The notes: a model not told the origin generated them from the letters alone. 64,000 bases of DNA from Caprella mutica (GCA_947561585.1 CANNZV010000509.1:124001-188000); one strand, 5' to 3'; counted from the first letter of the stretch, positions 54,401 to 55,738 are shown. A program made the numbers and translations.

Positions 54401-54687
54401 GAACTGGTTTTACAGCAACATCTTAACTACTTTCTCAAGAAAGAATCTTTTAGTATTATTTAATATTAAATATTCTAGTATTCTTTAGTAGAATTTAAGT
54501 AAGTCCATTCTTGTATTATCTAGTTAGAATATTATTGTGTTTTCTATTGTAAATCATTTTCAACTTTGAGTAAGGGTAGGACGTACCTCTGCCCGGTTGT
54601 ATCCTGATATCTTGATGAAAGTTTCATTGCAGTACACTATTGGGTAGTCAACTATCTGAGCATTGGCCAGAAGAAAACTCGAGTCAG
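183..54687 (-). CDS. eag: EAG-type voltage-gated potassium channel gene, partial, 16 candidate exons
   Basis: This is the whole span of a minus-strand gene for an ether-a-go-go (Kv10/KCNH) potassium channel of the plasma membrane. In this family four subunits form a voltage-gated K+ channel with a cytoplasmic PAS/eag domain and a cyclic-nucleotide-binding-homology domain. Sixteen exons (listed separately) join without a phase error into 907 codons, all with AG acceptors and GT donors. Visible landmarks are PAS residues GYNRAE, an S4 with a positive charge every third residue, the filter SVGFGN, and TYNL in the C-terminal domain. Assignment to eag rather than erg or elk rests on near identity to remembered insect Eag through S1-S6 and the C-linker. 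The first exon (start codon and PAS cap) and the last tail exons are not in the window. Several exons have palindromic MITEs within about 50 bp of a splice site. Confidence 0.96.
1228..1461. mobile_element. family A palindromic MITE, copy 1
   Basis: 234 bp and almost fully self-complementary, ends AGGGCCGTACACACGTAG and its reverse complement. Flanked by direct TAA on both sides (1225-1227 and 1462-1464). Inner part reads GAATATAAGAAGAACGATATAA, then a core with GGTATCCATGATACCTGCAGG. No coding capacity. A three-base TWA duplication is typical of PIF/Harbinger elements, so a non-autonomous Harbinger relative is the likely class. Confidence 0.85.
1845..2165. mobile_element. nested MITE cluster: family B inside another palindromic element
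   Basis: The outer arms (about 1850-1910 and 2120-2165) contain GACACTCATAGTGATCGGAAAG and CAGAGTACGGAGAGTGT. These resemble the arms of the element at 5745-5915. Between them is a degraded family B element with TTATCGGTCGGTTTCACATC, two copies of the GGTATCCATGA core, and GACCGAAGACG on the right. Its edges are blurred. Confidence 0.5.
2208..2317 (-). CDS. eag: eag exon 15: tail exon
   Basis: 110 bp, acceptor ..ttcaccatcag, donor AAG|GTTAGA. It encodes [20 protein letters not shown] followed by [16 protein letters not shown], with 0 phase at the end. Coding character and phase agree with exon 14. Read past the donor, the frame stays open to 2100 but enters MITE-like sequence (1845-2165), so that extension is probably not coding. 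Confidence 0.72.
2573..2800. mobile_element. family C (pogo/Tigger-like) MITE, copy 1
   Basis: Palindromic. The left end is TA|CAGTGGAACTCCTCTATAAT. An inner inverted pair, TAGTCTGCCATAAAATGGCC and GGCCATTTACGGCAGACTA, brackets the centre. The right arm CACTATAGAGGATGATTTTATAG is diverged. The CAGTRGAAC end and TA flank are those of pogo/Tigger-type Tc1/mariner elements. Confidence 0.7.
2975..3050 (-). CDS. eag: eag exon 14: short tail exon
   Basis: 76 bp, acceptor ..cttttcag, donor TCG|GTAGAG. It encodes [20 protein letters not shown] and WKNIFG (last codon split). Too short to be called alone. It is supported by the acceptor, by phase with exons 13 and 15, and by a basic-aromatic stretch like the one at this place in Eag tails. 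A second donor AAG|GTTAAT (exon end 2966) would join exon 15 in the same phase and add three codons. A family A MITE begins about 40 bp upstream in gene sense (3090). Confidence 0.7.
3090..3351. mobile_element. family A palindromic MITE, copy 2
   Basis: The left end AGTGCCGTGCACACGTAGG is slightly mutated and the right end (CCCTACGTGTGTAATACC) is decayed. The inner arms carry CTAAGCTCCTCCTACTTTTT, GAGAATATAAGAAAAACGA and the GGTATCCAT core. It begins 40 bp from eag exon 14. Confidence 0.8.
3569..3712. mobile_element. family B palindromic MITE, short copy without core
   Basis: Arms AAGTTCCGAGTTATCGGACG..TTCACATTTTCGATCGTATA and their complement, separated by about 50 bp of A/T. This copy lacks the GGTATCCATGATACC core. 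It lies 177 bp past eag exon 13 in gene sense. Confidence 0.75.
3889..4075 (-). CDS. eag: eag exon 13: cytoplasmic tail
   Basis: 187 bp, acceptor ..tattttcag, donor AAG|GTGAAA. The first base completes Arg, giving SRFRRE, which matches the SKFRR of fly Eag. It then encodes a Gly/Asp-rich tail, [20 protein letters not shown] and [18 protein letters not shown], ending SSEALK. DVEKG matches both fly and vertebrate tails. If the donor is not used, the frame stops after Val-Lys (stop at 3880-3882), which would make a short C-terminus. The exon lies 8.4 kb downstream of exon 12. Confidence 0.88.
5745..5915. mobile_element. palindromic element with GTGACACTCACAGTAG arms
   Basis: Inverted arms GTACTGTGACACTCACAGTA at 5759 and TACCGAGAGTGTCACAGTAG near 5870-5889, with about 90 bp between. 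Related arms recur at 1850-2165. It directly abuts a family A MITE on the right. Class unknown. Confidence 0.5.
5922..6199. mobile_element. family A palindromic MITE, copy 3
   Basis: Ends AGGGGCGTACACACGTAGGG and CCCTACTTGTGCACGGCCCT. Left flank TTA, right flank TCA. Arms and GGTATCCATGATACCTGCAGG core as in copy 1. Confidence 0.85.
6545..7100. mobile_element. family D fold-back element with internal minisatellite
   Basis: The outer arms read ATGACACAGCAGCCGTAAGG (left) and TGTAAAGGCTACTGTGTCAT (right). The inner arms are CAGTTTTCGAAAGGAAGTGG and CCACTTCCAATCGAAAACTG. Between them, 6630-6960 is a tandem array of about nine units of 36-38 bp around AGGAAGGATCTTTACAGTAT and ACCGTGTAGTG. The unit is a piece of the arm itself. 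Smaller copies lie at 655-790 and 22655-22745. Confidence 0.7.
6628..6960. repeat. minisatellite, about 37-bp unit, nine copies
   Basis: Units of the form GTGGATAGGAAGGATCTTTA then CAGTATACCGTGTA, with small variants (GGATAG/GACTAG/GGCTGG). Lies wholly in one arm of the family D fold-back. Confidence 0.85.
7632..7830. mobile_element. family C (pogo/Tigger-like) MITE, copy 2
   Basis: 199 bp, complete palindrome with ends CAGTAGAACTCCTCTATAAT and ATTATAGAGGAGTTCTACTG, flanked by TA on both sides. The best-preserved copy in the window. No coding sequence. Confidence 0.88.
7919..9256. mobile_element. family B MITE expanded by an internal minisatellite
   Basis: The left arm GGGTAAGTTACGATATATCG (7920) with CACATCTTCGATCGTATTAG, and the right arm GTGTAACTGTCCGATAATTC..TTAACTCACCC (ending 9256), are a normal family B pair. 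Usually the arms are 50-150 bp apart; here they are about 1.2 kb apart because the core has become the tandem array at 7996-9175. Confidence 0.8.
7996..9175. repeat. minisatellite built from the MITE core, about 28-35-bp units
   Basis: Around 38 units of CCAAATAAAATGTTACCTG followed by a variable piece: (T/A)GGTATCATGGATA, TAGGTATCATGGGAAA, or TAGACAAGGATA. A block of units from about 8390 recurs about 463 bp later (8853), a higher-order repeat. The variable piece is half of the MITE palindrome. Confidence 0.9.
9796..11675. repeat. minisatellite, 25-bp unit, about 75 copies (array 1)
   Basis: Unit AGGCCTCATCATCTACAGTG + TCTAC. Variants TTTGC/TCTGC/TCAAC cluster in sub-blocks, and a 50-bp dimer with CCATACCATGTGTAG is duplicated at 9884-9980. 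Because 25 is not a multiple of 3, every frame gives a 25-residue repeat and long open frames appear; I do not regard these as genes. The same unit forms a second array at 62812-64000. Confidence 0.95.
12436..12551 (-). CDS. eag: eag exon 12: post-CNBHD basic segment
   Basis: 116 bp, acceptor ..gtttcag, donor CAG|GTGAGG. It encodes [20 protein letters not shown], then [18 protein letters not shown] and two bases of an Arg codon. This is the conserved region right after the nucleotide-binding-homology domain. In vertebrate Kv10.1 and fly Eag the neighbouring segment carries calmodulin- or CaMKII-binding sites. That role is inferred from family knowledge only. Confidence 0.95.
12757..12895. mobile_element. 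family G palindromic MITE, copy 1
   Basis: Arms TCATATATCTTAAGAATATC (left, worn) and AGGATCTATGATTTTAAAAG..GTATTGTCACAACCCTAA (right). The middle contains GGTATCGGATACTATACACCG. A fuller copy is at 47303-47472 in the opposite orientation. Confidence 0.65.
12943..13213. mobile_element. family A palindromic MITE, copy 4, next to exon 11
   Basis: 271 bp, ends AGGGCCGTACACACGCAAGG and CCTTGCGTGTGCACGGCCCT. Flanks TTG/CAA do not form a clean duplication. Contains the core GGTATTCATAATACCTGCAGG + TATCATGGATACC. It stops 30 bp from the exon 11 donor. Confidence 0.85.
13244..13542 (-). CDS. eag: eag exon 11: cyclic-nucleotide-binding-homology domain
   Basis: 299 bp, acceptor ..gatcacccag, donor AGG|GTGAGT. 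It begins [20 protein letters not shown], then [40 protein letters not shown] and [20 protein letters not shown], and ends [20 protein letters not shown]. The fold is the beta-roll plus C helix. TYNL near the end is the intrinsic ligand that fills the nucleotide pocket in KCNH channels, so this domain is not expected to bind cAMP. A family A palindromic MITE (12943-13213) begins only 30 bp past the donor. Confidence 0.97.
14380..14725 (-). repeat. dispersed repeat K, copy 1
   Basis: Read on the minus strand it starts CTTCGGAACCAAAATCCATG, then ACTGGAAGAAGCAGTC, CACCGGTGGCTGCACTCAAG and GATAGCGCTAGG near the end. It shares long stretches with plus-strand copies at 30269-30498 and 46237-46567. 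A short open frame (14486-14668) is broken in the other copies. A retro-element or SINE tail is possible; I do not recognise the family. Confidence 0.65.
14789..14975. mobile_element. family B MITE, worn
   Basis: The left arm TTATCGGACGGTTCCACATT and the right arm TATCCGATAACTTGAGCTTT face each other around a half core, GGTATCCATGATACCAG. The TIR tips are lost. Confidence 0.55.
15512..15590 (+). repeat. tRNA-like segment, possible SINE head
   Basis: TGGCAAAGTGACAGAGC resembles a pol III A box and GAACGATTCCCGG, about 45 bp on, resembles a B box. I could not fold a full tRNA cloverleaf from it, so a tRNA-derived SINE remnant is more likely than a working tRNA. Confidence 0.35.
16149..16299 (-). 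CDS. eag: eag exon 10: C-linker to nucleotide-binding-homology domain
   Basis: 151 bp, acceptor ..tttccag, donor CGG|GTAAAA. It encodes [20 protein letters not shown], then [20 protein letters not shown] and [11 protein letters not shown] (last codon split). This is the highly conserved link between the gating ring helices and the beta-roll. It is nearly unchanged from fly Eag. No intronic repeats lie within 100 bp on either side. Confidence 0.97.
16426..16578. mobile_element. family B palindromic MITE, 153 bp, no core
   Basis: Ends GGGTAAGTTCTTAATTATCG and its exact complement, TA flank on both sides (16424-16425 and 16579-16580). The centre is A/T only and lacks the GGTATCC core. TA duplication and palindromic form suggest a Tc1/mariner-type non-autonomous element. 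Confidence 0.88.
16608..16800. mobile_element. family C (pogo/Tigger-like) MITE, copy 3
   Basis: The right end CACTATAGAGGAGTTCTACTG|TA is intact and the left tip is lost. Inner inverted pair TAGTCTGCCATTGATAG and TTTTATGGCAGACTA, with GAGTCCTGAGTAAGAG on both sides in inverted form. Confidence 0.75.
17061..17272 (-). CDS. eag: eag exon 9: end of S6 and C-linker
   Basis: 212 bp, acceptor ..caccgccag. It completes an Ala codon and then encodes [17 protein letters not shown] (inner S6 gate), [38 protein letters not shown] and [15 protein letters not shown]. The best donor is GAG|GTAATA at 17060, which leaves four extra residues (VENE) between DTNK and exon 10's VLNYCPKD; remembered Eag proteins read DTEKVLNY. 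A weaker donor AAA|GTCGAG (exon end 17073) would give the usual length in the same frame. Confidence 0.95.
17273..17770 (-). other. intron between eag exons 8 and 9
   Basis: No MITE. It contains a loose repeat of about 115 bp with ACAAATAGTATTTTTTTGCA, ..GCTAGAAATAGTATTGAATA and ..GCTACAAATAGTATAACGA at 17405, 17550 and 17645. Confidence 0.55.
17771..18025 (-). CDS. eag: eag exon 8: turret, pore helix, selectivity filter, start of S6
   Basis: 255 bp, acceptor ..gttcttacag, donor CCG|GTAAGT. It encodes [20 protein letters not shown], a turret with sequons NFS and NST (HNFSNSTN), then [18 protein letters not shown], the pore helix TMTCMTS and the filter [23 protein letters not shown] starts S6. 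The GFG filter is the KCNH form of the K+ filter. The two possible glycosylation sites lie in the extracellular S5-P linker, where this family is often glycosylated. Confidence 0.97.
18225..18393 (-). CDS. eag: eag exon 7: S4 and S5
   Basis: 169 bp, acceptor ..catcacag, donor TTG|GTACGT, ending on the first base of a Gly codon. It begins [20 protein letters not shown], where the S4 charges K-R-R-R-R/K stand every third residue, then [20 protein letters not shown] and [15 protein letters not shown], which is S5. This is the voltage sensor paddle and the start of the pore domain. The intronic sequence just upstream in gene sense (18400-18490) is a degenerate tandem repeat of about 28 bp containing ACGAATGGGG. 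Confidence 0.97.
19145..19262. repeat. short tandem repeat, ACACACCACACACAGAGTAGAAAAA, about five copies
   Basis: Units of 23-25 bp with CACACAGAGTAGAAAA. Followed by irregular ACAC-rich sequence to about 19450. Confidence 0.8.
19518..20257. repeat. minisatellite, 29-bp unit, about 25 copies
   Basis: Unit CTAATAACTCTTACTCTCCA + CTCTTGCAG. The only variation is GCAA/GTAG/GCAG at one spot, and the variants are grouped (GCAA units first, GCAG units in the middle), the mark of recent unequal exchange or slippage. Confidence 0.93.
20630..21635. mobile_element. 1-kb fold-back element with tandemly repeated arms
   Basis: Two inverted arms of about 430-470 bp (20646-21073 and 21158-21629) around a loop of about 85 bp. 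The outer part of each arm is a minisatellite of 12-18-bp units around CAATTGCTCGAAA. The inner part is unique and includes GTTGACACAAACGGTC and AACATGAATGGTACTGATTC. The design, long inverted arms with terminal tandem repeats and no gene, is that of Drosophila FB foldback elements. Open frames across the arms are repeat artefacts. Confidence 0.8.
22272..22574 (-). CDS. eag: eag exon 6: S1, S2 and S3 of the voltage sensor
   Basis: 303 bp, 101 codons, phase 0 on both sides, acceptor ..caaaatag, donor GAC|GTAAGT. S1 is [20 protein letters not shown], then the short extracellular loop with KTSEDVS, S2 with [19 protein letters not shown], the S2-S3 loop [17 protein letters not shown], and S3 with [19 protein letters not shown] ending in the acidic HDDD. 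The acidic Asp residues of S2 and S3 typical of Kv10 voltage sensors are present. A second equally good donor, GTAAGT, lies 39 nt further on (exon end 22233). It would add 13 in-frame residues, [13 protein letters not shown], to the S3-S4 linker. Beyond that the frame runs on to a stop at 22185. Confidence 0.97.
22575..23196 (-). other. intron between eag exons 5 and 6
   Basis: Holds one small family D hairpin (22655-22745: CTTTTCAGTGTACCGTGTC facing its complement). Otherwise AT-rich. Confidence 0.65.
22655..22745. mobile_element. family D palindromic MITE, short copy
   Basis: Hairpin of GAATCTTTTCAGTGTACCGT and ACGGTACACTGAAAAGATCC, closing with CCACTTCCTATCGAAAACT as in the family D element at 7030-7060. 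Confidence 0.7.
23197..23289 (-). CDS. eag: eag exon 5: pre-S1 linker
   Basis: 93 bp, 31 codons in phase 0 on both sides, acceptor ..ccaacag, donor AAG|GTACCT. It encodes [17 protein letters not shown] followed by [14 protein letters not shown], the strongly conserved stretch just before S1 in all Eag channels. The Met at the acceptor is internal to the protein, not a start codon. Confidence 0.96.
23290..23772 (-). other. intron between eag exons 4 and 5
   Basis: 483 bp of AT-rich sequence; no repeat or coding sequence recognised. An open frame on the plus strand (23640-23861) overlaps exon 4 in antisense and is not considered a gene. Confidence 0.55.
23773..23897 (-). CDS. eag: eag exon 4: PAS-S1 linker
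   Basis: 125 bp, acceptor ..tgatttag, donor CAT|GTAAGA. It encodes [18 protein letters not shown], then [16 protein letters not shown] and SKQSNIAH. This is the basic, Ser-rich cytoplasmic linker between the PAS domain and the S1 helix. [14 protein letters not shown] matches the fly Eag linker. The segment is too short and diverged to have been found without the phase of its neighbours. Confidence 0.93.
24840..25490. repeat. degenerate tandem repeat, about 29-bp unit
   Basis: About 20 irregular units of AAATAGGTAGGTAGCTA then C/TATTACACATCC. Units differ in length and are worn, so this array is older than the near-perfect ones elsewhere in the window. Confidence 0.8.
27151..27295. mobile_element. 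family B palindromic MITE, 145 bp, no core
   Basis: Arms AGTAAGTTACGAATTATCGG + TCAATTTCACATCTTCGG and complement, ending CCTTACCC|TA. Short A/T centre. Confidence 0.82.
27440..27779. mobile_element. family C (pogo/Tigger-like) MITE, copy 4, with 15-bp array in its left end
   Basis: 340 bp, ends CAGTAGAACTCGTCTATAGT and CTTTACAGTAGTTCTACTG, TA on both sides. Inner pair AGTCTGCCATTAAATGGC and GCCATTCATGGCAGACT. Immediately inside the left end lies a tandem array (27455-27597). The open frames through it on both strands are repeat products. Confidence 0.88.
27455..27597. repeat. minisatellite, 15-bp unit GTGGACTCGTCTATA, about ten copies
   Basis: Nearly perfect 15-mers. The unit is a fragment of the MITE's own terminal repeat (CTCGTCTATAGTGGACTC), so the array was born from the transposon end. 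Confidence 0.92.
27923..28195. mobile_element. family A palindromic MITE, copy 5
   Basis: 273 bp, ends AGGGCCGTACACACGTAGG and GTGTGTACGGCCCT, clean direct TTA on both sides (27920-27922 and 28196-28198). Core GGTATCCATGACATCTCTAGG + TATCATGGATACC. Confidence 0.9.
28695..28960. mobile_element. family B palindromic MITE with core
   Basis: Ends GGGTAAGCTACGTATTATCG and CGATAATTCATAACTTACCC, TA on both sides. The core region has two GGTATC halves (CACGATACC and ATCATAGATACC). Confidence 0.85.
29221..29427. mobile_element. MITE with ends ACAGGGTGACCCACAAAAAG
   Basis: About 207 bp with inverted ends ATACAGGGTGACCCACAAAA and TTTTGTGTGTCACCCTGTAT and AT-rich interior; second inner arms AACTTTGAATTAATATAAAT and ATTTTAATTCTAAGTT. 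ACAGGGTG ends with TA flanks are common in Tc1/mariner-type elements. Confidence 0.75.
29795..30041. mobile_element. family B palindromic MITE with tripled core, next to exon 3
   Basis: Ends GGGTAAGTTACGAATTATCG and CCGATAATTCGTAAGTTACCC, TA on both sides. The core half ATTGGTATCCATGATACCTG occurs three times in tandem (29870-29945), an early stage of array growth. 51 bp from the exon 3 donor. Confidence 0.88.
30092..30220 (-). CDS. eag: eag exon 3: PAS domain, C-terminal half
   Basis: 129 bp, acceptor ..ttccccag, donor GAG|GTGAGG. It encodes [17 protein letters not shown], then [19 protein letters not shown] and DDQR, closing the PAS fold with the ITALKQPI strand typical of Eag channels. 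The last base G is split with exon 4. It lies between two very long introns, and a family B MITE (29795-30041) begins 51 bp past the donor. Confidence 0.95.
30269..30498 (+). repeat. dispersed repeat K, copy 2
   Basis: Starts TCTGCTTTGGAACCAAAGGC, contains AAGTACAAGGGACTGGAAGA and GGACACAAGCACCGGTGGCT. Matches copies at 14380-14725 (inverted) and 46237-46567. It lies 49 bp upstream of eag exon 3. Confidence 0.75.
31141..32235. repeat. minisatellite, 25-bp unit, about 44 copies
   Basis: Unit ACTCTCACTCACAAACATGA + GTG(A/C/T)T. Variant units (ATGAGTGAT, ATAAGTGTT, ATGAGTGCT) recur in the same order, showing higher-order copying. Unrelated in sequence to the other 25-bp array in this window. 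Confidence 0.95.
32265..33115. mobile_element. 850-bp fold-back element carrying a mariner-type transposase remnant
   Basis: Outer inverted arms TTTCGTGTGGTTTTCTTTGG..CTAGTAGTTTTTCTACAGGG and complement at 33005-33105. Inner arms CAGGGTGATCATAAGTAGAG and CTCTACTTATGACCACCCTG. The space between (32420-32980) is remnant coding sequence on the minus strand. Confidence 0.75.
32530..32890 (-). pseudogene. mariner/Tc-type transposase fragment, C-terminal part
   Basis: In the minus-strand frame it reads [18 protein letters not shown], recalling the W-P-x-R-S-P-D-L-x-P-x-D-F block around the last catalytic Asp of mariner-type transposases. Further on, in a shifted frame, [20 protein letters not shown] and RQMKAARKW resemble the family's C-terminal tail. 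Stops and a frameshift break it, and the N-terminal DNA-binding part is missing. It cannot be active. Confidence 0.55.
33528..33925. repeat. minisatellite grown from the family B core, about 45-60-bp units
   Basis: Left family B arm (GTATGTTCTCAGTTATCGCA..CATTTTCGATCATGTAAG) followed by six units of AATTTGGTATCCATGATACC + TACGGGTATA + TTATTTTACTT. The last unit ends in TATCATGGATACCAATTAG. The right arm of the MITE is gone. Open frames on both strands are repeat products. Confidence 0.85.
34816..34985. mobile_element. family B MITE, left part only
   Basis: Left end GAGTAAGTTATGAATTACCG..CAGATCTTCGGTCACATC and two core copies (CATGATACCTACAGG, CATGATACCTGCAGGTATC). No right terminal arm follows. 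Confidence 0.7.
35440..36284. repeat. minisatellite, 18-bp unit ACACTAAGTGGCTTGGTC, about 46 copies
   Basis: Units differ at three spots (GGC/GGA/GAC; TTGG/TTAG; CAC/CGC), and the variant order repeats, for example GGATTGGTCGCACTAAGTGA then CTTAGTC, at 35660, 35840-ish, 35945 and 36050. Because 18 is a multiple of three, both strands are open and encode hexapeptide repeats (LVTLSG, KPLSVT). I regard neither as a gene. Confidence 0.95.
36628..38452. repeat. minisatellite, 18-bp unit AGCAAATATTCATCTGGT, about 101 copies
   Basis: Largest array by copy number in the window. Variants TCATTTGGT, TCAACTAGT, TCATCCGGT form higher-order blocks. A small insertion at 37521 shifts phase once. Open frames on both strands (YSSGSK, NEYLLP) are repeat artefacts. 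Confidence 0.95.
38990..39462. repeat. minisatellite, 18-bp unit ATATAGCAGTATATCAAT, about 26 copies
   Basis: AT-rich units with variants GCAGTATAGTGATAT and TTGCAG. Potentially strongly self-pairing because ATATA and TATAT alternate. Third 18-bp array in a row. Confidence 0.93.
39698..39922. mobile_element. family B MITE, worn
   Basis: Left arm AGTTACGAGCTATCTGACGG, right arm GCAACTGATCGATAAGTCGT. Inside are three half cores TTTGTATCCATGATACCT separated by ACAGGTATTTATCCATGA. Confidence 0.6.
40759..40905. mobile_element. family B palindromic MITE, no core
   Basis: Arms GGGTAAGTTTCAAATTATCG + GACGGCTTCACATCTTCGAT and complement; the right tip is altered (TCCGATAATAATTCAAAAT). Confidence 0.72.
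41210..41450. repeat. cluster of GAGTCAA/TTGACTC motifs
   Basis: About a dozen direct and inverted GAGTCA motifs (GAGTCAACCTGACTC-like, TGAGTCAATTTGACTC) in 240 bp. Not a regular array. Origin unknown. Confidence 0.5.
41728..42172. mobile_element. family B MITE expanded by a 21-bp array
   Basis: Left arm GGGAAAGATCAGAGTTATCG, right arm GATCGAAAATGTGAAACTGT..CCGATAACGCAGAACTCCCC. The core between them has become the array at 41796-42085. Confidence 0.78.
41796..42085. repeat. minisatellite from MITE core, 21-bp unit ATTGGTATCCATGATATCATG
   Basis: About 12 units; ends with CATGATACCATGGATACCAATT, the other half of the palindrome. Each unit contains the inner palindrome CATGATATCATG, so single strands can fold at any unit. 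Confidence 0.9.
42675..42830. repeat. minisatellite from MITE core, 19-bp unit GGTATCCATGATACCTGTA
   Basis: Eight near-perfect units, then the reverse half TATCATGGATACC. A second partial palindrome follows at 42850-42884. Confidence 0.9.
42912..43084. mobile_element. family B MITE nested in another family B MITE
   Basis: 173 bp, ends GGTTAAGTTCTTAATTATCG and GACAATTAAAAACTCACCC with TA on both sides (42910-42911, 43085-43086). Arms TACTACATCTTCGCTCATAT and complement. It lacks the GGTATCC core. Confidence 0.8.
43345..43545. repeat. minisatellite, about 32-bp unit, six copies
   Basis: Unit GATTATGAGCAGCTTATGAG + TTTTCAATATGA, variants TACGAGC. Flanks AT-rich. Confidence 0.85.
43808..44124. 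mobile_element. family B MITE with several core copies
   Basis: Left arm GCTACGAGTTGTAGAACGGT..CATTTTCGATCATAG, right arm GGAAAATGTGGAACCGTTCG..ATAACTCGGAACTTACCCC. Inside: four TTCGTATCCATGATACCGA/..GGTATCAT repeats of about 55 bp. Confidence 0.78.
44352..44493. mobile_element. family B palindromic MITE, 142 bp, no core
   Basis: Ends GGGTAAGTTACGAATTATCG and CTGATAATTCGTAACTTACTC, TA on both sides. Long perfect inner pairing around ATAATTATTATTAAAATAAT. Confidence 0.88.
44638..44905. repeat. minisatellite, 24-bp unit GAGAAAATATATGAGATAAAATAT, eleven copies
   Basis: Nearly perfect, one T-to-G change at 44705. Open frames on the minus strand ([16 protein letters not shown]) are repeat products, not membrane proteins. 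Confidence 0.94.
45345..45601. mobile_element. family A palindromic MITE, copy 6
   Basis: 257 bp, ends AGGGCCGTACACACGTAGGG and CTACGTATGTATGGCCCT. Left flank TTT, right flank TAA. Core shortened to GGTATCCATGATACCTGTAGG + TACCAAC. Confidence 0.87.
46237..46567 (+). repeat. dispersed repeat K, copy 3
   Basis: Starts TTCTTCGGAACCAAAGGCCA, contains TACAAAGGACTGGAAGAAGC, CACAAGCACCGGTGGCTGCA and ends AGCGCTATCCTCTAAAACTG. The longest copy, matching the 14380-14725 copy through its 3' part (AGCCTACGAGCCTACCTAAC). Confidence 0.75.
47051..47210. mobile_element. MITE with ends GACCCGGTCACACGAACG
   Basis: About 160 bp with inverted ends GGACCCGGTCACACGAACGT and GCTCGTGTGACCGGGCTC; inner ACGCTGTAAAAACG/CGTTTTTGCACAGCGT pair. 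TAA-like flanks on both sides. The end motif resembles PIF/Harbinger-type MITEs but differs from family A. Confidence 0.72.
47303..47472. mobile_element. family G palindromic MITE, copy 2
   Basis: Ends TTTGTGACAATATGCTTTTA and AAGCACATTGTCACAACCCT, arms AAATCATAGATCCTGAGAAT and complement, centre GGTATATAGTATTCGATACC. Flanks ATTAGG/CCTAAT. Confidence 0.75.
47610..47799. mobile_element. family B palindromic MITE with core
   Basis: Ends GGGTAAATTACGAGTTATCG and CGATAACTCGTAACAAACCC, TA-like flanks. Core TTGGTATACAAGATACGAGC + AGGTAGCATGGATACCAATT. Confidence 0.82.
48375..49485. repeat. minisatellite, 19-bp unit ATTACCAGTTACTCACTCT, about 58 copies
   Basis: Variants ATCACC, ATAACC and GTTAATC are grouped in blocks; GTTAATC units dominate 49220-49380. 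Because 19 is not a multiple of 3, a 19-residue repeat appears in one frame; not a gene. Confidence 0.95.
49922..50130. mobile_element. family B palindromic MITE with nearly perfect core
   Basis: Ends GGGTAAGTTCCGAGTTATGG and CCATAACTCGGAACGTACCC. The 34-bp core at 50007-50040 is palindromic except for one base. Arms CACGTAAGAAAAAAAATAT as in the general family. Confidence 0.86.
50279..50455. mobile_element. family B palindromic MITE with half core
   Basis: Ends GGGTGAGTTCTCTGTTATTG and CACCAACACAGAACTCGCCC with TA flanks. Core reduced to GGTATCATGGATAC. Confidence 0.78.
50612..50818. mobile_element. family B palindromic MITE with half core
   Basis: Ends GGCTAAGTTACGAATTATCG and CCGATAATTCGTAATTTACCC, TA on both sides. 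ATACCTGCAAGTATCATGAA remains of the core. Confidence 0.82.
51813..52042. mobile_element. family C (pogo/Tigger-like) MITE, copy 5
   Basis: Right end CACTATAGAGGAGTTCTACCG|TA, left tip worn (CTACTCCTCTATAGAGGAAT). Inner pair TCAGTCTACCATAAAACAGC and TTCATGGTAGACTAAAA. Lies about 150 bp past exon 2. Confidence 0.75.
52195..52327 (-). CDS. eag: eag exon 2: PAS domain, middle
   Basis: 133 bp in phase 0, acceptor ..ccaccag, donor C|GTGAGT. It encodes 44 residues from VMQKS through [11 protein letters not shown] and [17 protein letters not shown], plus one base. That base joins exon 3 to make an Arg codon, giving KKN-R-TPLW as in vertebrate Eag (KKNRTP), so no further exon is needed between them even though the intron is 22 kb. 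A family B MITE ends about 50 bp upstream of the acceptor. Confidence 0.95.
52377..52536. mobile_element. family B palindromic MITE beside exon 2
   Basis: Right end CCGATAATTCGTAACTTACCC|TA intact; left end (AGGTTATACACAGTATTCTA) decayed. Middle arms CATATAAGAAAAAACTTTAT and complement; no core. Confidence 0.72.
52797..54178. repeat. minisatellite, 15-bp unit ACTGTACTATAATGG, about 92 copies
   Basis: Two alternating variants, TATAATGG and TGTAATAG, in a changing order. The left 250 bp has extra TATA insertions and is less regular. Both strands are open for long stretches ([18 protein letters not shown]) because 15 is a multiple of 3; these are not genes. Confidence 0.95.
54587..54687 (-). 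CDS. eag: eag exon 1 in window: PAS domain, N-terminal half
   Basis: 101 bp. The acceptor is ..tttttccag and the donor is GAG|GTACGT. The exon starts with the last two bases of a split codon (a Pro codon in other Eag proteins) and then encodes 33 residues, starting [18 protein letters not shown] and ending GYNRAE. This is the first part of the eag/PAS domain, which packs against the C-terminal nucleotide-binding-homology domain and tunes gating. The preceding exon with the start codon and PAS-cap helix was looked for between 54700 and 64000 and not found, so the intron upstream is probably longer than 9.3 kb. Confidence 0.95.
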
Positions 54688-55394
54688 CTGGAAAAAAGAA
54701 AAAATAAGAAAATATTAGGTATATGATGTTAAATCGAATTACATTCAAATTAAATGGGAAATGTAGAATGACCATTACATGAATATAAAATCTATATTTG
54801 CTGATGGCTTCAAAATTAATTGGTTTCATAGATTTCAAGGTAATATTAGATTGAAATTTAAAAAAATGATATAAATTTGATTTGAATTAATAACTTTGGA
54901 TGAAATATAGGTTAGAGTAGAACATTTTTGAGTGAATCTATTATTGAACATATAAATTTTAATGAATTCTTTTATACCACTAAAATATTCAATTCGACAA
55001 TATTCCGTTTCGATGCAGCAATCAAAATAAAAAAGTTTGGTAGGTAAGCAACCACTCCATTTTTAATTATCAATCGAGCATCAAGGACAGGTAAGTGAAC
55101 TAATTAACGAAGTAGCGCTAATTGGTTATACCTGTCTGCTTGCTACTGAAGACACACGAATAGTTGGCACTAATTGGTAAAAAAAATTAGGACACATTCA
55201 CTGAATTATTAGGTACATATATTAGAGTCAGCATGAGAGTACAGCTACTGATAATAGTATAGTTTATTGTAAAGGATAAAACAAAAACTTTTTACAATAT
55301 ATTGATTTACATAAAAATAAAGGGAAAGAATAAATTAAAGAATTAGTCAGATATTTTCAAGCCTGTACGGAGAAAAATCTTTTTAGACAAGATA

Positions 55395-55738
55395 AAATGT
55401 GGATTTTCATGAAAATTCAATATAAAGAAAAAGTGAAAGAAAAAATGTGGATTTTCATAAAAATTCAATATAAAACAAAAAGTGGAAAAAAATGTGGATT
55501 TTCATGAAAATGCAATATAAAGTAAAAAGTGAAAGAAAAAATGTGGATTTTCATGAAAATGCAATATAAAGCAAAAAGTGAAAGAAAAAATGTGGATTTT
55601 CATGAAAATTCATTATAAAATAAAAAGTGAAAGAAAAAAAAGTGGATTTTCATGAAAATGCAATATAAAGCAAAAAGTGAAAGAAAAAATGTGGATTTTC
55701 ATGAAAATTCAAAATAAAACAAAAAAGTGAAATAAAAA
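55395..55738. repeat. minisatellite, about 48-bp unit, seven copies
   Basis: Unit GTGGATTTTCATGAAAATTC + AATATAAAGCAAAAAGTGAA + AGAAAAAAT. The inner TTTTCATGAAAA is a palindrome. Confidence 0.9.

Larger units (their letters stand above)
52328..54586 (-). other. intron between eag exons 1 and 2
   Basis: Contains a family B MITE beside exon 2 and the long 15-bp array. 54190-54580 has nothing recognised. Confidence 0.75.
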